The notes beneath the pieces were generated by a model. That model did no database searches. It saw only the letters and a program-made list of their open reading frames with translations, and was not told the DNA's origin. Of a stretch of 64,000 bases of DNA, positions 7,886 through 16,676 are shown piece after piece. The stretch comes from Anatilimnocola aggregata (GTDB lineage: Bacteria; Planctomycetota; Planctomycetia; Pirellulales; Pirellulaceae), in assembly GCF_007747655.1 (NCBI RefSeq), contig NZ_CP036274.1, positions 3,286,001 to 3,350,000 of the forward strand. The letters are read 5' to 3'. Numbering within the stretch: the first letter of the stretch is position 1; the number at the start of each line of letters is the position of its first letter. The position numbers and the translations under genes were made by a program.

Positions 7886-8917
7886 CTAGCGAGTCGAAGC
7901 AACCTTCGGGGTTTCGACGTCGAAGGTCAATTCCTTCGAGTCGCCAGCAGCGAGGGTGATCTTCTCTTCGCGAGTGACGAGTTGACCATCGCGTTCGAAT
8001 TCAACGCGAACGGTGTAGTCGTTCCAGCCCTTGCCGTTGCTCAGGCCAGTGGTCTTGAAGACGCGAACTTCGCCAGCGGCGGTCGTGGCATTGCCAGCCA
8101 GGTAAACCTTGGCATCGGCAGGAACGCGAACGGTCAGCGAGGTTTCAACCGACTTCGAATCGAAGTTGAAAGCCAGCGAGTTGTTGGCACCGGCGCGGAG
8201 GTCGATGGTCTTGGTTTCTTCGATGGTCTTGCCATCGCGAACGACTTCGGCCCGCACTTCATAGGTGTAAGCGAAGCCATCCTTCAGATCGCGCGACACA
8301 TACTGGCGGACGTCGCCCGTGCTGCTGGTGGCTTGGCCGTTGACATAGATCTTGGCATCTTCCGGAACTTGAACGGTCAGCAGACCTTCAGCCCGGCGAG
8401 ACATGGTTTGAGCAGGAGCGGCTGGAGCTGGTGCCATGGGAACGGCACCTTCAACGCCTGGAGCTTCATAAACTTCAACTGGCGAGTACGAGCCGCCACC
8501 CGAGCTACCCCCCGACGAACCACCACTGCTGCCGCCACTCGATCCACCCGACGAACCCCAGCTACCGCTCGAGCCACCGGACGAACCGCCCGAAGAGCCC
8601 CAGCTGCCGCTAGAACCACCACTGCTATGGTTGTGGCGACGCCAATGCTTGCCACCCGAGCTACCGCCTGAAGAACCGCCGCTCGATCCACCCGAAGAAC
8701 CCCAGCTACCGCTGGAACCGCCCGATGAACCCCAGCTGCCACTCGAACCACCCGAGCTGCCCCAGCTTCCGCTGCTGCCACCCGACGAACCCGAGCTACC
8801 ACCACTCGAGTGGTGCCAGCGCCAACCAGCCATGGCGTCCGTTGCTTCGCCGACGACTGCGACGCACGAGACAGCAGCGATAGCAACAGTCCGTAAGGCC
8901 TTCCAAGACTTCAACAT
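7886..8917 (-). CDS. secreted Ser/Gly/Trp-repeat protein with two TIGR03000 domains
   Basis: 343 residues. A signal peptide (MLKSWKALRTVAIAAVSC, cleavage near AMA) precedes a low-complexity region of about 110 residues built from GGSSG and GSWGSSGG units, interrupted by a basic KHWRRHNHSS patch. Two copies of the planctomycete TIGR03000 module follow, each starting LTV(Q/R)VP(E/A)DAK(I/V)Y and ending in a strand with LAFNF or LTFDV. Such modules look like small beta-sandwich domains on exported proteins; their role is unknown. The ATG at 8917 is chosen because the signal peptide begins there and a GAGGTT Shine-Dalgarno lies upstream. The repeats give a visible tandem pattern in the DNA at about 8490-8815. 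Confidence 0.9.
   Translation of the reverse strand: MLKSWKALRTVAIAAVSCVAVVGEATDAMAGWRWHHSSGGSSGSSGGSSGSWGSSGGSSGSWGSSGGSSGSWGSSGGSSGGSSGGSSGGKHWRRHNHSSGGSSGSWGSSGGSSGGSSGSWGSSGGSSGGSSGGSSGGSSGGGSYSPVEVYEAPGVEGAVPMAPAPAAPAQTMSRRAEGLLTVQVPEDAKIYVNGQATSSTGDVRQYVSRDLKDGFAYTYEVRAEVVRDGKTIEETKTIDLRAGANNSLAFNFDSKSVETSLTVRVPADAKVYLAGNATTAAGEVRVFKTTGLSNGKGWNDYTVRVEFERDGQLVTREEKITLAAGDSKELTFDVETPKVASTR
8490..8815 (-). repeat. coding tandem repeats (GGSSGSWGSS units)
   Basis: Imperfect short repeats encoding Gly-Ser-rich units within the TIGR03000 gene. Unit number is likely to vary between strains by slippage. Confidence 0.7.
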
Positions 8918-9236
8918 AATAACCTCGTAACTGCAGAACAAAAGTTTGTAAGACGCGAGAGGATTTCCGAGATTTCACCTCGGAGGATAGTCAAGCGTAG
9001 CTCGTAATTCAAGCAGTTTGGGTGTTTTTTAGCGACTAAGTAATCTAGCGATCTTTGGAAGGGTTTGACTCCACACAGCCCGTTTCATCGGTTCTGCCCG
9101 CACAATCGTGCTAGCCAGAAAGAGGGGTGGCAGCGGTTGAGGTTAATCTAAGTGAAAGCTGCCGCCCCGAAACGGCGGCCCCGGAGAAAGAAGGGGTAAG
9201 GTTGGGAACGATGCGATTCGCAGCCTTGTCACCCAC
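8918..9236. other. 319-base gap with one GC hairpin
   Basis: Contains the promoter side of the TIGR03000 gene and the 3' side of the transporter gene. The only structure seen is GCCGCC (9161-9166) with GGCGGC (9174-9179), without a T-run. No gene recognised. Confidence 0.45.
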
Positions 9237-10244
9237 TCAGCGCTTGCCGCGGGTGAGTACGGTGAGGCCGAGAATGGTCAGCCCTACGCCGGCAGTGAGG
9301 GCCACGGAAGCGGGCTCGTTAAACACCAGGACGCCAGCTAAAGCCGCCAGTGCTGCTTGGGCTGCATTGAGTACATTGGCATACACCACGCTCGTTAGTT
9401 GCAGGCAGCGCGTCAGCGCCACAAAGGCGGCGGCATTGCAGACACCGGCAGCCAGCATCCAAACAAGATCGAGCTGCGCGGTCTGCAGCATCCCTGCCAC
9501 GCCGATTTTTCGCAGCGCAAGCATTCCCAAGGCGATGAGTCCGACCATGGAGACGGTCATGAGCGTGGCGGGTAACGTGGCTCCCCGTTGCACGGCGTGT
9601 CGAATGACGACGTTTAACACAGAGTAGGCCACGCCGCTCAGGCACGCGGTCGTAACACCCAGAGTAAGTTGCCAGTGATTCGCCGACACCTTCTGCAGCA
9701 CCATCGCCCGTGCTTCTTCCGCGCCGAGTGACAGCACAGCGATTGCCATAAGCAGAATTCCCACCGCAATTGCCGATGCCACGCTGACGCGCTCGTGCAG
9801 GAAGAGTCGGCTGAGGACCGTGGCTCCGACGATCATGCCGCCGAGTGACAGCGGAACAGTGAGCGCCAGCCCAATTTGTCCCAGGGCATATTGAAAGGAA
9901 ATGTTTCCGCCCAACTGCCCGACCAATGACGACGCAGCAATCATCAGCCAGATTTTAACCGGCGGGAAACCGTCTCCGCGGCGCAGCGAGAGGACGAGCC
10001 ACGGTGCCAGGCAAGCGGCGGTCGAGAGGGCCTTCATGGCTGAGACCCAAATCGGATCGCTATCGGTCACCGCGCGGAGGAAGCCGTTGGCGACAGTATA
10101 AACCACTGCCGAAAAGAGCCCGCAAAACGTGCCCCACCAGGGATGTGGCGAGTGCAAAACGGCGTTGCTAAGAAGTGGCGCAGCGGCGGTGGAAAGTTGT
10201 TTCACAGAAGTTGAATCGCAGCTGGCAATGATCAGTCGCCGCAA
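9237..10244 (-). CDS. EamA/DMT superfamily transporter
   Basis: Up to 335 residues with about ten hydrophobic helices arranged as two EamA halves, typical of drug/metabolite transporters that export amino acids or other small metabolites across the inner membrane. The second half begins near residue 165 (LTLGVTTACLSGVAYSVLN). The start is uncertain: there is no early ATG; the frame opens with TTG at 10244, and a GTG at 10205 is an alternative that still precedes the first helix. Monocistronic, divergent from the retropepsin-like gene. Substrate not predictable. Confidence 0.87.
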   Translation of the reverse strand: MRRLIIASCDSTSVKQLSTAAAPLLSNAVLHSPHPWWGTFCGLFSAVVYTVANGFLRAVTDSDPIWVSAMKALSTAACLAPWLVLSLRRGDGFPPVKIWLMIAASSLVGQLGGNISFQYALGQIGLALTVPLSLGGMIVGATVLSRLFLHERVSVASAIAVGILLMAIAVLSLGAEEARAMVLQKVSANHWQLTLGVTTACLSGVAYSVLNVVIRHAVQRGATLPATLMTVSMVGLIALGMLALRKIGVAGMLQTAQLDLVWMLAAGVCNAAAFVALTRCLQLTSVVYANVLNAAQAALAALAGVLVFNEPASVALTAGVGLTILGLTVLTRGKR

Positions 10245-10407
10245 TCGTCGGGCTTGAATGGTGAGAGCGAAATTATAAGACTAATTCTCTTTACATTGCA
10301 GGGGACAACGGGGTTGCTCGCCGTGAAAAAACGCCTAGCGTCGCCTACGAACCGGGGGTAGTATTTGAGGACCGTTGTTCGCAGAGTTTCTTAAGGCGGG
10401 GCCTCTT

Positions 10408-11526
10408 ATGTCGTATCGAAATCCCGTTTTGTTTACCGGCCTATCACTATTCGCGATTGTGATTGGCATTCACACTGCCCTTGCCCAAGATGGCGCGGCA
10501 GCGATCATGCTGACGCCCGCCGAAGCGAAGGCTGCGCTCGAAGCCTCTGGCTTCAAGGTAACAGTAACTGGCATCGCTCTGCCCGATGAGGCGGAATTTG
10601 CCAAGCTGATGAAAGATGTGACTTTGGTCCGCAAGAATTTCATCACCGCCGAGAAAGAGTTGGCCCTCACGGAAATGGAACTCGAACAGGTTAAGGCCAC
10701 GATTACCAAATTGAAGTCAACCGAAGTTGAATTGAATGCCGCGTTCGCGGTTGGCAACCTGACGATCGATAATCACAACCGCCTGGTGGGTGCGCTCAAC
10801 GCCATCGGCGGGCAAATTCAATTGGGAATCCAACAGCAGGAAAAATCGGGCGATAAAGTGAAGGCAGCCCGCGGCAAGTCAGCTATCGCTCGCGAGGCTT
10901 ACACGGAAAAACTGCTCGAACTTCGCACCGCGGCCACTAAGGTCGAACAAATTTGGGCCAAGGCCGCTGCTGATCCGAATAGCCAGGCAGCGCTCGCCAA
11001 AGTGAACGAGGTCCTGAAGAAATCTCTCGCCCTGAAGCCGACACCGGTATTCACGGTAGCCGAACGGCAATTAGCACTCCTCGAGGACAAGATTCTCTCG
11101 GAGAATATTCCCCTTCGCGACGACGATGACACGCTCTGGGCCTCGGTGATGATTAACGGCAAGCACACCAAAGAGATGGTCGTCGATTCCGGAGCTACTT
11201 CGTTGGCCTTGCCCTATGAAATGGCCAAGGAAATGGGGATCGAACCGAACAGCACCGATCAACCGATTCGCCTGATACTTGCCGATGGTCGCGAGATTCC
11301 TGGTTTTCGCAAAACGCTTTCCAGCGTGCGGGTCGGCAAGTTCCTGGTCGAAAACGTCGAATGCGTCGTGATGGATCAAGTGGCCATTAAGGCCGTGCCA
11401 CTCTTAGGCATGAGCTTTCTCGGCAACTTCAAGTTCGAAGTCGACAAGGCCCGGGCCATTCTCAAGATGGTCAAGATCGACGACGAAACCGTCGCCAGCA
11501 AACGCGAAGCCGCGAAGAACAAGTAG
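10408..11526 (+). CDS. exported retropepsin-like aspartic protease with coiled coil
   Basis: 372 residues. A signal peptide ends near residue 27 (TALAQ). About residues 60-205 are charged and helical and look like a coiled coil. The C-terminal ~120 residues form a retropepsin-like (clan AA) domain: VVDSGATS puts the single catalytic Asp at 260, followed by an ADGREIPG flap-like stretch and LLGMSFL, the usual hydrophobic-Gly motif. One DSG motif per chain implies an active site formed by dimerisation. It probably acts outside the cytoplasm. The ATG at 10408 has an AAGGCGGGG Shine-Dalgarno upstream; the longer TTG start at 10375 breaks the signal peptide. Substrate unknown. Confidence 0.83.
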   Translation: MSYRNPVLFTGLSLFAIVIGIHTALAQDGAAAIMLTPAEAKAALEASGFKVTVTGIALPDEAEFAKLMKDVTLVRKNFITAEKELALTEMELEQVKATITKLKSTEVELNAAFAVGNLTIDNHNRLVGALNAIGGQIQLGIQQQEKSGDKVKAARGKSAIAREAYTEKLLELRTAATKVEQIWAKAAADPNSQAALAKVNEVLKKSLALKPTPVFTVAERQLALLEDKILSENIPLRDDDDTLWASVMINGKHTKEMVVDSGATSLALPYEMAKEMGIEPNSTDQPIRLILADGREIPGFRKTLSSVRVGKFLVENVECVVMDQVAIKAVPLLGMSFLGNFKFEVDKARAILKMVKIDDETVASKREAAKNK

Positions 11527-11538
11527 TATGAATACTGT

Positions 11539-12327
11539 TCAGGCTCCCCGTTTTCTCAAAATGAAAACCGTGTCGGAAAGCTCATTGCTGAGCTTGAGCG
11601 GTTCGTTGATGTCATACAAAAAGTCGTAGACATCGCAAAGTTCCAACTCGGGAACTTCGGCAAAGAGCGCGCGGATTTGAGCAGCGGTGTAGATGCGAAA
11701 GCTGAACTCGCTCGCCAGGCGGAGTTCTTTGCCGGGAGAACGGACCAGCATCGTGGCTCGCAATTTTTCAACTCGTGCGCGGCGGTTGAAATCGAGCACC
11801 CGCAGCGTGAAGACCACTTTTGTTTTGCCCTTCACGGCGGTCCAACGTTCGAGGCTCTCTTCGTCGGCATCTGGGGGGAGCAGGTGGAGCCCAAGCACAT
11901 AAATGCCGCCCGGAGCCAAAGCGTTCGCGATGCTTTGCAAGTGATCGCGGGCTGCTTGGGCTGTGGTGAGATGGCGGAAGGTGTTGAACGTGCAGATCGC
12001 CGCATCGACAGGTTGCTTTACCGTGAACTTCGTCATGTCGTCGGCATAGACTTCGGCCTGCAGGTTCTTCCGCGCGAGTCGCTTGCGCAAATAGGCGAGG
12101 GATGCCTGGCTGGTATCGAAGCCGAGCATTTCGTAACCGCGCTCGGCAAGCGCCACGACGAGTCTACCGCCGCCGCAGCCAGGCTCGAGCACTCGCTTGA
12201 CGGGGTGCTTGGCGTATTTCTCAAACGCAGCGCAGAGAAAGCGAGCTTCTGGCTTGGTGTCTTCCAGAAAGGCCATGTCGTAGTACTGCGGGTAGTCGTA
12301 CCAATCGGCAAGGACGGGGCGAGGCAT
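11539..12327 (-). CDS. class I SAM-dependent methyltransferase
   Basis: 262 residues. Motif I is VLEPGCGGG at 47-55 and the acidic end of strand 2 is GFDTS near 74, both standard for a Rossmann-fold SAM methyltransferase. A motif IV-like strand VDAAICTFNTFRH follows. No signal peptide. It lies 48 bases downstream of the DUF4126 gene on the same strand, so it may be the last gene of the frr-led run. The methyl acceptor cannot be predicted; the overall layout suits small-molecule methyltransferases. Confidence 0.9.
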   Translation of the reverse strand: MPRPVLADWYDYPQYYDMAFLEDTKPEARFLCAAFEKYAKHPVKRVLEPGCGGGRLVVALAERGYEMLGFDTSQASLAYLRKRLARKNLQAEVYADDMTKFTVKQPVDAAICTFNTFRHLTTAQAARDHLQSIANALAPGGIYVLGLHLLPPDADEESLERWTAVKGKTKVVFTLRVLDFNRRARVEKLRATMLVRSPGKELRLASEFSFRIYTAAQIRALFAEVPELELCDVYDFLYDINEPLKLSNELSDTVFILRKRGA

Positions 12328-12374
12328 GAGGTGCGTCTTTGGTTGTCGGCCAGGGATAGAAGTGGCCGCTCATT

Positions 12375-12974
12375 CTACGCCAGCGGCTGCTTCGTGGGGC
12401 TGCACTTCTCTGGTGTCGCATTGGCCTGCTGACGAGTCGCCAGCCAATAGAAGACGAAGCCCACAATCGCGACCACCAATACCGCAGCGAGAATCGGGAG
12501 CATAATCGCCAAGATGGTTGCAACTAGCGCGCTAATTAGTTCGAACGTCGAGATGATGAAGTTGCCGGTGCCGCCGGTGGTTGCGGTCGAAGTTCCTCGC
12601 AGCAGCACCGTTCCCGTTTGCACCATGCCCGCGGCACCACCGCCGGCAATAATTGCCACCGTCCAGCGCATGAGGGGAGACATGTCGGTGACGACGGATG
12701 CCGTCAAAATCGTCCCCGCGACGACTGCTGCGGGGGTGGCGATGGTATCAAGCAGGTTATCGAGCCAGGGAATATAAAACGCCCCAATTTCCAACACTGT
12801 TGCCACGGCAAAGCAGGCCAATGCGACTGGCGAATCGAGCCATTCGAAGCCGGCTCCGAGTTGCAACTGATCGGCCTGGGCTGCCAGGCTTAGGCCAAGC
12901 ATCGGCACGAAAACCCGAAAGCCGCAGGCGGCAGCGAGTCCGATGCCCAGACAGATAGAAAGAGCGAATTCCAT
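12375..12974 (-). CDS. DUF4126 membrane protein
   Basis: 199 residues with four or five hydrophobic segments, beginning MEFALSICLGIGLAAACGFR. The stretch FYIPWLDNLLDTIATP and the glycine-rich GGGAAGMVQ segment match the DUF4126 family of small inner-membrane proteins, whose function is unknown. The gene lies 40 bases downstream of the DNA methyltransferase and 48 bases upstream of the SAM methyltransferase on the same strand, compatible with one transcript. Confidence 0.87.
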   Translation of the reverse strand: MEFALSICLGIGLAAACGFRVFVPMLGLSLAAQADQLQLGAGFEWLDSPVALACFAVATVLEIGAFYIPWLDNLLDTIATPAAVVAGTILTASVVTDMSPLMRWTVAIIAGGGAAGMVQTGTVLLRGTSTATTGGTGNFIISTFELISALVATILAIMLPILAAVLVVAIVGFVFYWLATRQQANATPEKCSPTKQPLA

Positions 12975-13014
12975 GGACGAAGGAACCAGTGTTGAGACCA
13001 GAAAACGACGCGAG

Positions 13015-14091
13015 TTAGTCCGCGATTAACGGCGTGTCTGTTCTCTTATTCGTTTGACGAGTTCGTTTCTTGCGATTGGGGTCGGCCAGTTTATCGGCCA
13101 CGCGTTTGCCCGCTGCCGTCGAAGGAGCACTCATGGTCGGTTCAGCGGCGCCGACGAGTGCGTCACCGACTTGGGTTTGCTTCAGCCGCTCGTTGCCGCG
13201 CTCGACGTAATCGGGCGACAGGTCGAAGCCCAGGCATTCGCGGCCGAGCTTCTTGGCACAGACGAGCGTCGACGCGCTGCCGCTGAAGGGATCGAGGACC
13301 ACTTCGCCGGGTTCCGAACAGATGCGGATGATCCGCGCCAAAAGTTGCTCGGGCATCTGACAACCGTGAAATCCGGCCCGTTCTTTGAATGTGCCGGCGA
13401 CGCGAGGAAAGTACCAGGTATCTTCTTCACTCGAAAAGCAGCCGGCAAGATCCTGCGGCCGCAGCACCCAGGTGTCGTCGGGCAAGCGGCCGTTCGGGTT
13501 GGCTCGCGTGTCGGCATAGACCAACTGCCGGGCCGACGGAATGCGGTTCTCCAACTCTTCGCCGCGGAACGTGAACTTCTCGCGATCCTTCACGAAGTAG
13601 AACAAGTGCGCATGCGACCGGCTGAACTTGGCTTTGCAATTCACGCCGAACGTGTAATACCAAATGACCCAACTCCGCGTGTGAAAGCCAACTTTCTGAC
13701 TCAGCAGCTTGAGTTCCGCTGCGTACTCGTCGCCAATGGCCAGCCAAAACGTGCCAGTCGGCTTGAGAGCGCGATGGACTGCGGCGATCCACTTCTCGGA
13801 CCAGTCGAGATACTCGTTGTGCTCTTTCTGGTCGTGATAAACGTCGTAGTCGTAGCCAATGTTGAACGGCGGATCGGCGAAAGCCAGATCGACCGAGCCC
13901 TCCGGCAGCGAATTCATCTGCTCGACGCAATCGCCGTGCGAAACGCGACCCAAAACCTTTGCGAGCGATTTCAAGCGAGACTCCTTGCCCAATAGCTTCA
14001 GCTCAACCTGCCCGCGCGAAACCTGTAGTCGCGACTGCCCACGCGTGAAGTGAATTCTCGTTCTGAAGCTGCAGCAGACTTGCCTGCCCAT
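13015..14091 (-). CDS. site-specific DNA methyltransferase (N6-adenine or N4-cytosine)
   Basis: 358 residues. Motif IV is DPPF at 73-76, and the SAM-binding motif [12 protein letters not shown] follows near residue 270, so the order IV then I places it in the beta class of amino-methyltransferases. The C terminus is basic ([12 protein letters not shown]). It transfers a methyl group from SAM to a base in a short DNA target. No restriction endonuclease gene is adjacent, so it appears to be a solitary enzyme, perhaps regulatory. The N terminus before residue 40 is not family-like and the start could be internal. It follows frr by 24 bases on the same strand. Confidence 0.93.
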   Translation of the reverse strand: MGRQVCCSFRTRIHFTRGQSRLQVSRGQVELKLLGKESRLKSLAKVLGRVSHGDCVEQMNSLPEGSVDLAFADPPFNIGYDYDVYHDQKEHNEYLDWSEKWIAAVHRALKPTGTFWLAIGDEYAAELKLLSQKVGFHTRSWVIWYYTFGVNCKAKFSRSHAHLFYFVKDREKFTFRGEELENRIPSARQLVYADTRANPNGRLPDDTWVLRPQDLAGCFSSEEDTWYFPRVAGTFKERAGFHGCQMPEQLLARIIRICSEPGEVVLDPFSGSASTLVCAKKLGRECLGFDLSPDYVERGNERLKQTQVGDALVGAAEPTMSAPSTAAGKRVADKLADPNRKKRTRQTNKRTDTPLIAD

Positions 14092-14115
14092 GTCTCAGAA
14101 CGTTAGTTCTTTGCG

Positions 14116-14676
14116 TCAGTTATCCATCACTTCGGCTTCGCGGGTTTTCGCCATGTCGCCGGCGGCGTTCTCGTACTTCTTGGTGAGCTCTTGAATTTCT
14201 TCCTTCAAGGTTTTGCACTCGTCTTCGCTCAGGAGCTTGTCTTTTTCTTCTTGCTCGGCGGCCTTATTGCCGTCGCGGCGGACGTTGCGAATGGCGACCT
14301 TGGCTTCTTCGGTTACTTCCTTGATGCGAACGACCAGCTTGCGGCGCGTTTCGGTGGTGAGCGGCGGAATGTTCAGACGGATCACGCGACCATCGCTTTG
14401 CGGCGCGAGCCCAAGCCCGCTGGAGATGATCGCTTTTTCAATGTCCTTAATCGTGGTCGCATCGTAAGGGCGAATCACAATCTGCTGCGGCTCCGGCGCG
14501 CCAACCGAAGCGAGCTGCTTCATGGGGCTGAGCGAGCCGTAGACTTCGACCTTCAGTCCGTCGACCAGACCGGGGTTGGCCCGGCCGGTGCGAATGCCAG
14601 CCAGGTGGTTCTTCAGCACGCTCAGGGCCTTGTCCATGCGTTCTTCTGTGTCGAGCAAAATTTCGTCAGCTGGCAT
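14116..14676 (-). CDS. frr: ribosome recycling factor
   Basis: 186 residues, normal for RRF. Family landmarks include LAGIRTGRANPGLVDGL in the first helix, RLNIPPLTTETRRKLV and VAIRNVRRDGNK in the later helices. Together with EF-G it splits the post-termination ribosome. The ATG is preceded by a GAGGGTAGGT stretch acting as a ribosome-binding site. The common partner pyrH is not upstream here; instead pncC diverges. Downstream on the same strand come a DNA methyltransferase, a DUF4126 gene and a SAM methyltransferase with short gaps. Confidence 0.97.
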   Translation of the reverse strand: MPADEILLDTEERMDKALSVLKNHLAGIRTGRANPGLVDGLKVEVYGSLSPMKQLASVGAPEPQQIVIRPYDATTIKDIEKAIISSGLGLAPQSDGRVIRLNIPPLTTETRRKLVVRIKEVTEEAKVAIRNVRRDGNKAAEQEEKDKLLSEDECKTLKEEIQELTKKYENAAGDMAKTREAEVMDN

Positions 14677-14767
14677 ACACCTACCCTCAAATCAAAAACC
14701 ACAATTCCGCGCCTGATTTTGTATCGTATCGTTACTCCCCGCAATTCACCACCGGGCAGCCCCGTAG

Positions 14768-14788
14768 GCGAGTCATTCCATGACTCGC
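14768..14788. repeat. 8-bp palindrome
   Basis: GCGAGTCA (14768-14775) pairs with TGACTCGC (14781-14788) around TTCCA, in the divergent gap between frr and pncC. Confidence 0.55.
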
Positions 14789-14843
14789 GCCCTCTGAATG
14801 GGGTTCTTGGCAACTGCAACAATCGTTCGCAAATTGAGGGGCG

Positions 14844-14866
14844 GTCTCGGAGTGACCGAGCTACGG
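14844..14866. repeat. palindromic repeat with CGGAG core, copy A
   Basis: Contains CTCGG-AGTGA-CCGAG and ends CTACGG. It matches the copies near 15.47 and 18.81 kb in the word CGGAGTGA(C/T)(C/T)GA followed by (C/G)C(T/A)ACGG-like bases. Confidence 0.6.
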
Positions 14867-14916
14867 TGGTTTCTGCGATACTTGGAAGCCTTACTAACCG
14901 CATTGCGAGCATTCTT

Positions 14917-15411
14917 ATGTCCATTCCCCAGGTTGCCCGGCGAGTCGCCAAATTGCTGGCCGAGAAGCAGCGAAAAGTGGCGTTCGCCGAGAGTTGCACT
15001 GGCGGTCTCGTCTCTGGGGCACTCACGGCCGTGCCGGGAATCTCCGCGTGGCATTGCGGGGGTGTGGTGACGTATCGCAACGAAACGAAGCAAGCCCTGC
15101 TGAAGATTCCCGCGTCCCTGCTCACTGATCCGGGACCTGTAAGCGAGATCGTGGCCCGCCGGATGGCCGCCGGGGTTCTGGCGATAATTCCCGAGGCGAA
15201 TATATCCGTCTCCGTCACCGGACACTTAGGTCCGCAAGCCCCGCCGGAACTCGACGGGCTCGTCTTCATTGGTGTGGGTCAGAGACGTGCAAAGAAGACC
15301 ACTGTCAGCGTGCATGAGCTTCGGCTGCCCGCCGGTACCACGCGTCTCGCGCGGCAAAAGCAGGTAGTTGCGGCAGCGCTCGAATTGCTTGGAGCGGCGC
15401 TAACGGATTAG
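14917..15411 (+). CDS. pncC: CinA C-terminal-type nicotinamide-nucleotide amidase
   Basis: 164 residues, the length of a stand-alone CinA C-terminal domain without the N-terminal MoCF domain. The active-site motif AESCTGG lies at 24-30, with GGVVTYRNETKQALLKI and SVTGHLGP downstream as in the family. The reaction is deamidation of nicotinamide mononucleotide to nicotinate mononucleotide in pyridine-nucleotide recycling. The ATG before SIPQVARRVAKLLAEK is the family-like start; the longer upstream frame crosses intergenic repeats. No signal peptide. Transcribed away from frr. The exact enzymatic role is transferred from homologues. Confidence 0.9.
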   Translation: MSIPQVARRVAKLLAEKQRKVAFAESCTGGLVSGALTAVPGISAWHCGGVVTYRNETKQALLKIPASLLTDPGPVSEIVARRMAAGVLAIIPEANISVSVTGHLGPQAPPELDGLVFIGVGQRRAKKTTVSVHELRLPAGTTRLARQKQVVAAALELLGAALTD

Positions 15412-15466
15412 GAAATTCAGAACCAGAGCCAGTTGCCGGAGGTGCACTGGGTTTTGAGGAGCAGGT

Positions 15467-15493
15467 GTCAGTCACGGAGTGACTGACCAACGG
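15467..15493. repeat. palindromic repeat with CGGAG loop, copy B
   Basis: GTCAGTCA (15467-15474) and TGACTGAC (15480-15487) pair perfectly around CGGAG, followed by CAACGG. It lies between pncC and the convergent MBL-fold gene and ends 4 bases before that gene's stop codon. Confidence 0.7.
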
Positions 15494-15496
15494 AAG

Positions 15497-16279
15497 TTAC
15501 TCCGGCATTTTGCCAGCGGCGACTTCGGCTTCGTATTCTTCCATCAGCGGCCAGTGCGTGGCGCAGGTGCCCCAGTCGGCCATGCTCAGGTAACCGGTCA
15601 GGCGCTTGACGGTGGCGTCGATCAGTTTGTTGTCCTTGCGAAAAACGGGGCCGTGGCTGGGGAGGAGCCATTCGACGTCGCTGTTGCGGATGCGTTGGAG
15701 CGACTTGATGAAAGCGGGAATGTCGCTGCCGTGATGCGCGTCGATCGCGCCGACGCAGCCGTCGCGATAGATGTTATCGCCGCTGAAGAGGATGTTCCCC
15801 ATGCGAAAGCTGAGTTGGCTGTCGGTATGACCCGGGGTCAACCAAACTTCGAGTTTCAATTTGCCGACCGTGATTGTGTCGCCATCTTCGATGGTATGAT
15901 CGATTTTCACACTGGGCATCGCCATGTCGATGTTCTGGGGCTCGATCTGGGCGAAGGTCCGAAGCCGATCTCCTTCTTCCAGTGGCTTCACCGCCTTGGG
16001 GTGGGCATAAACGGGTGCCTTGAGCAGCGCCTTCGCCTTGGCCATTCCTTGAATGTGGTCGACGTCCGCGTGCGTGGCGATCAGCATCTTGCAGCGGCTG
16101 AGGGGAAAATCGAGGTTGCGGATCAACTCGACGATTTCTTCCGTCGACTCTTCGAAGCCAATATCGATCAGCAGCCACTCCTTTTGATCGAAGACCAGAT
16201 AGACATTGCAGCCCATGATCTGGCCGGCCTGGAAGTTCAGTTCGATGATGTTCGGAAAAATTGGCTTACGTGGCAACAT
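15497..16279 (-). CDS. MBL-fold metallo-hydrolase
   Basis: 260 residues. The metal-binding motif HADVDH at 70-75 is the HxHxDH-type signature with Asp at the third position. A downstream TPGHTDSQLS supplies another histidine and GDNIYRDGC an aspartate. Lactamase-fold hydrolases of this subgroup include glyoxalase II-like and other thioester or phosphodiester hydrolases; the specific substrate is not evident. The ATG at 16279 is preferred over an in-frame TTG 21 bases upstream, although neither has a clear Shine-Dalgarno. No signal peptide. Confidence 0.9.
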   Translation of the reverse strand: MLPRKPIFPNIIELNFQAGQIMGCNVYLVFDQKEWLLIDIGFEESTEEIVELIRNLDFPLSRCKMLIATHADVDHIQGMAKAKALLKAPVYAHPKAVKPLEEGDRLRTFAQIEPQNIDMAMPSVKIDHTIEDGDTITVGKLKLEVWLTPGHTDSQLSFRMGNILFSGDNIYRDGCVGAIDAHHGSDIPAFIKSLQRIRNSDVEWLLPSHGPVFRKDNKLIDATVKRLTGYLSMADWGTCATHWPLMEEYEAEVAAGKMPE

Positions 16280-16676
16280 GCGTACAAACTCGACAAACAA
16301 GGCTGCTGGCGGATGAGGGCGACAAGAACATTGCCGCGATGCGGGATTGTAGAAGGGAGGGTAGTTGCCAGCAACCTGCGGACGGCGTGAAGATCGCTAA
16401 ATTCAATAGCAGAAACGAGTTATTGAGAGTCGCTCTCAGTGAGGCGGCGATTTCAGAGGCAATGAGTTGGGTATGGCTGTTCGCTGTAATCCCAGCACGG
16501 TCTTCCCAAAATACCCAAACTACTAGCGTGGATTCCTGTTTCGTGCCAAAACTGAGGGGTATACTCGCATACCAAGGAGGCGCTCCGCGGCACGTAGGCC
16601 CAATTCCCCTCGAATCGGCATTTCTCGGCTGTCATTTGTGACCCCGAGCTCGCCCCACCGAGAAAGTTCTATCGCT
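16280..16676. other. 397-base gap between divergent genes
   Basis: Holds the promoters of the MBL gene and the lipoprotein gene. Two small hairpins are visible: TGAGAG/CTCTCA (16424-16438) and GGTAT/ATACC near 16558-16573. No RNA or protein gene recognised. Confidence 0.45.

Noticed and set aside
8490-8815. Regular repeats resembling a CRISPR array or satellite
   Set aside because: The repeats are short, contiguous, in frame and encode Gly-Ser-Trp units; there are no spacers.
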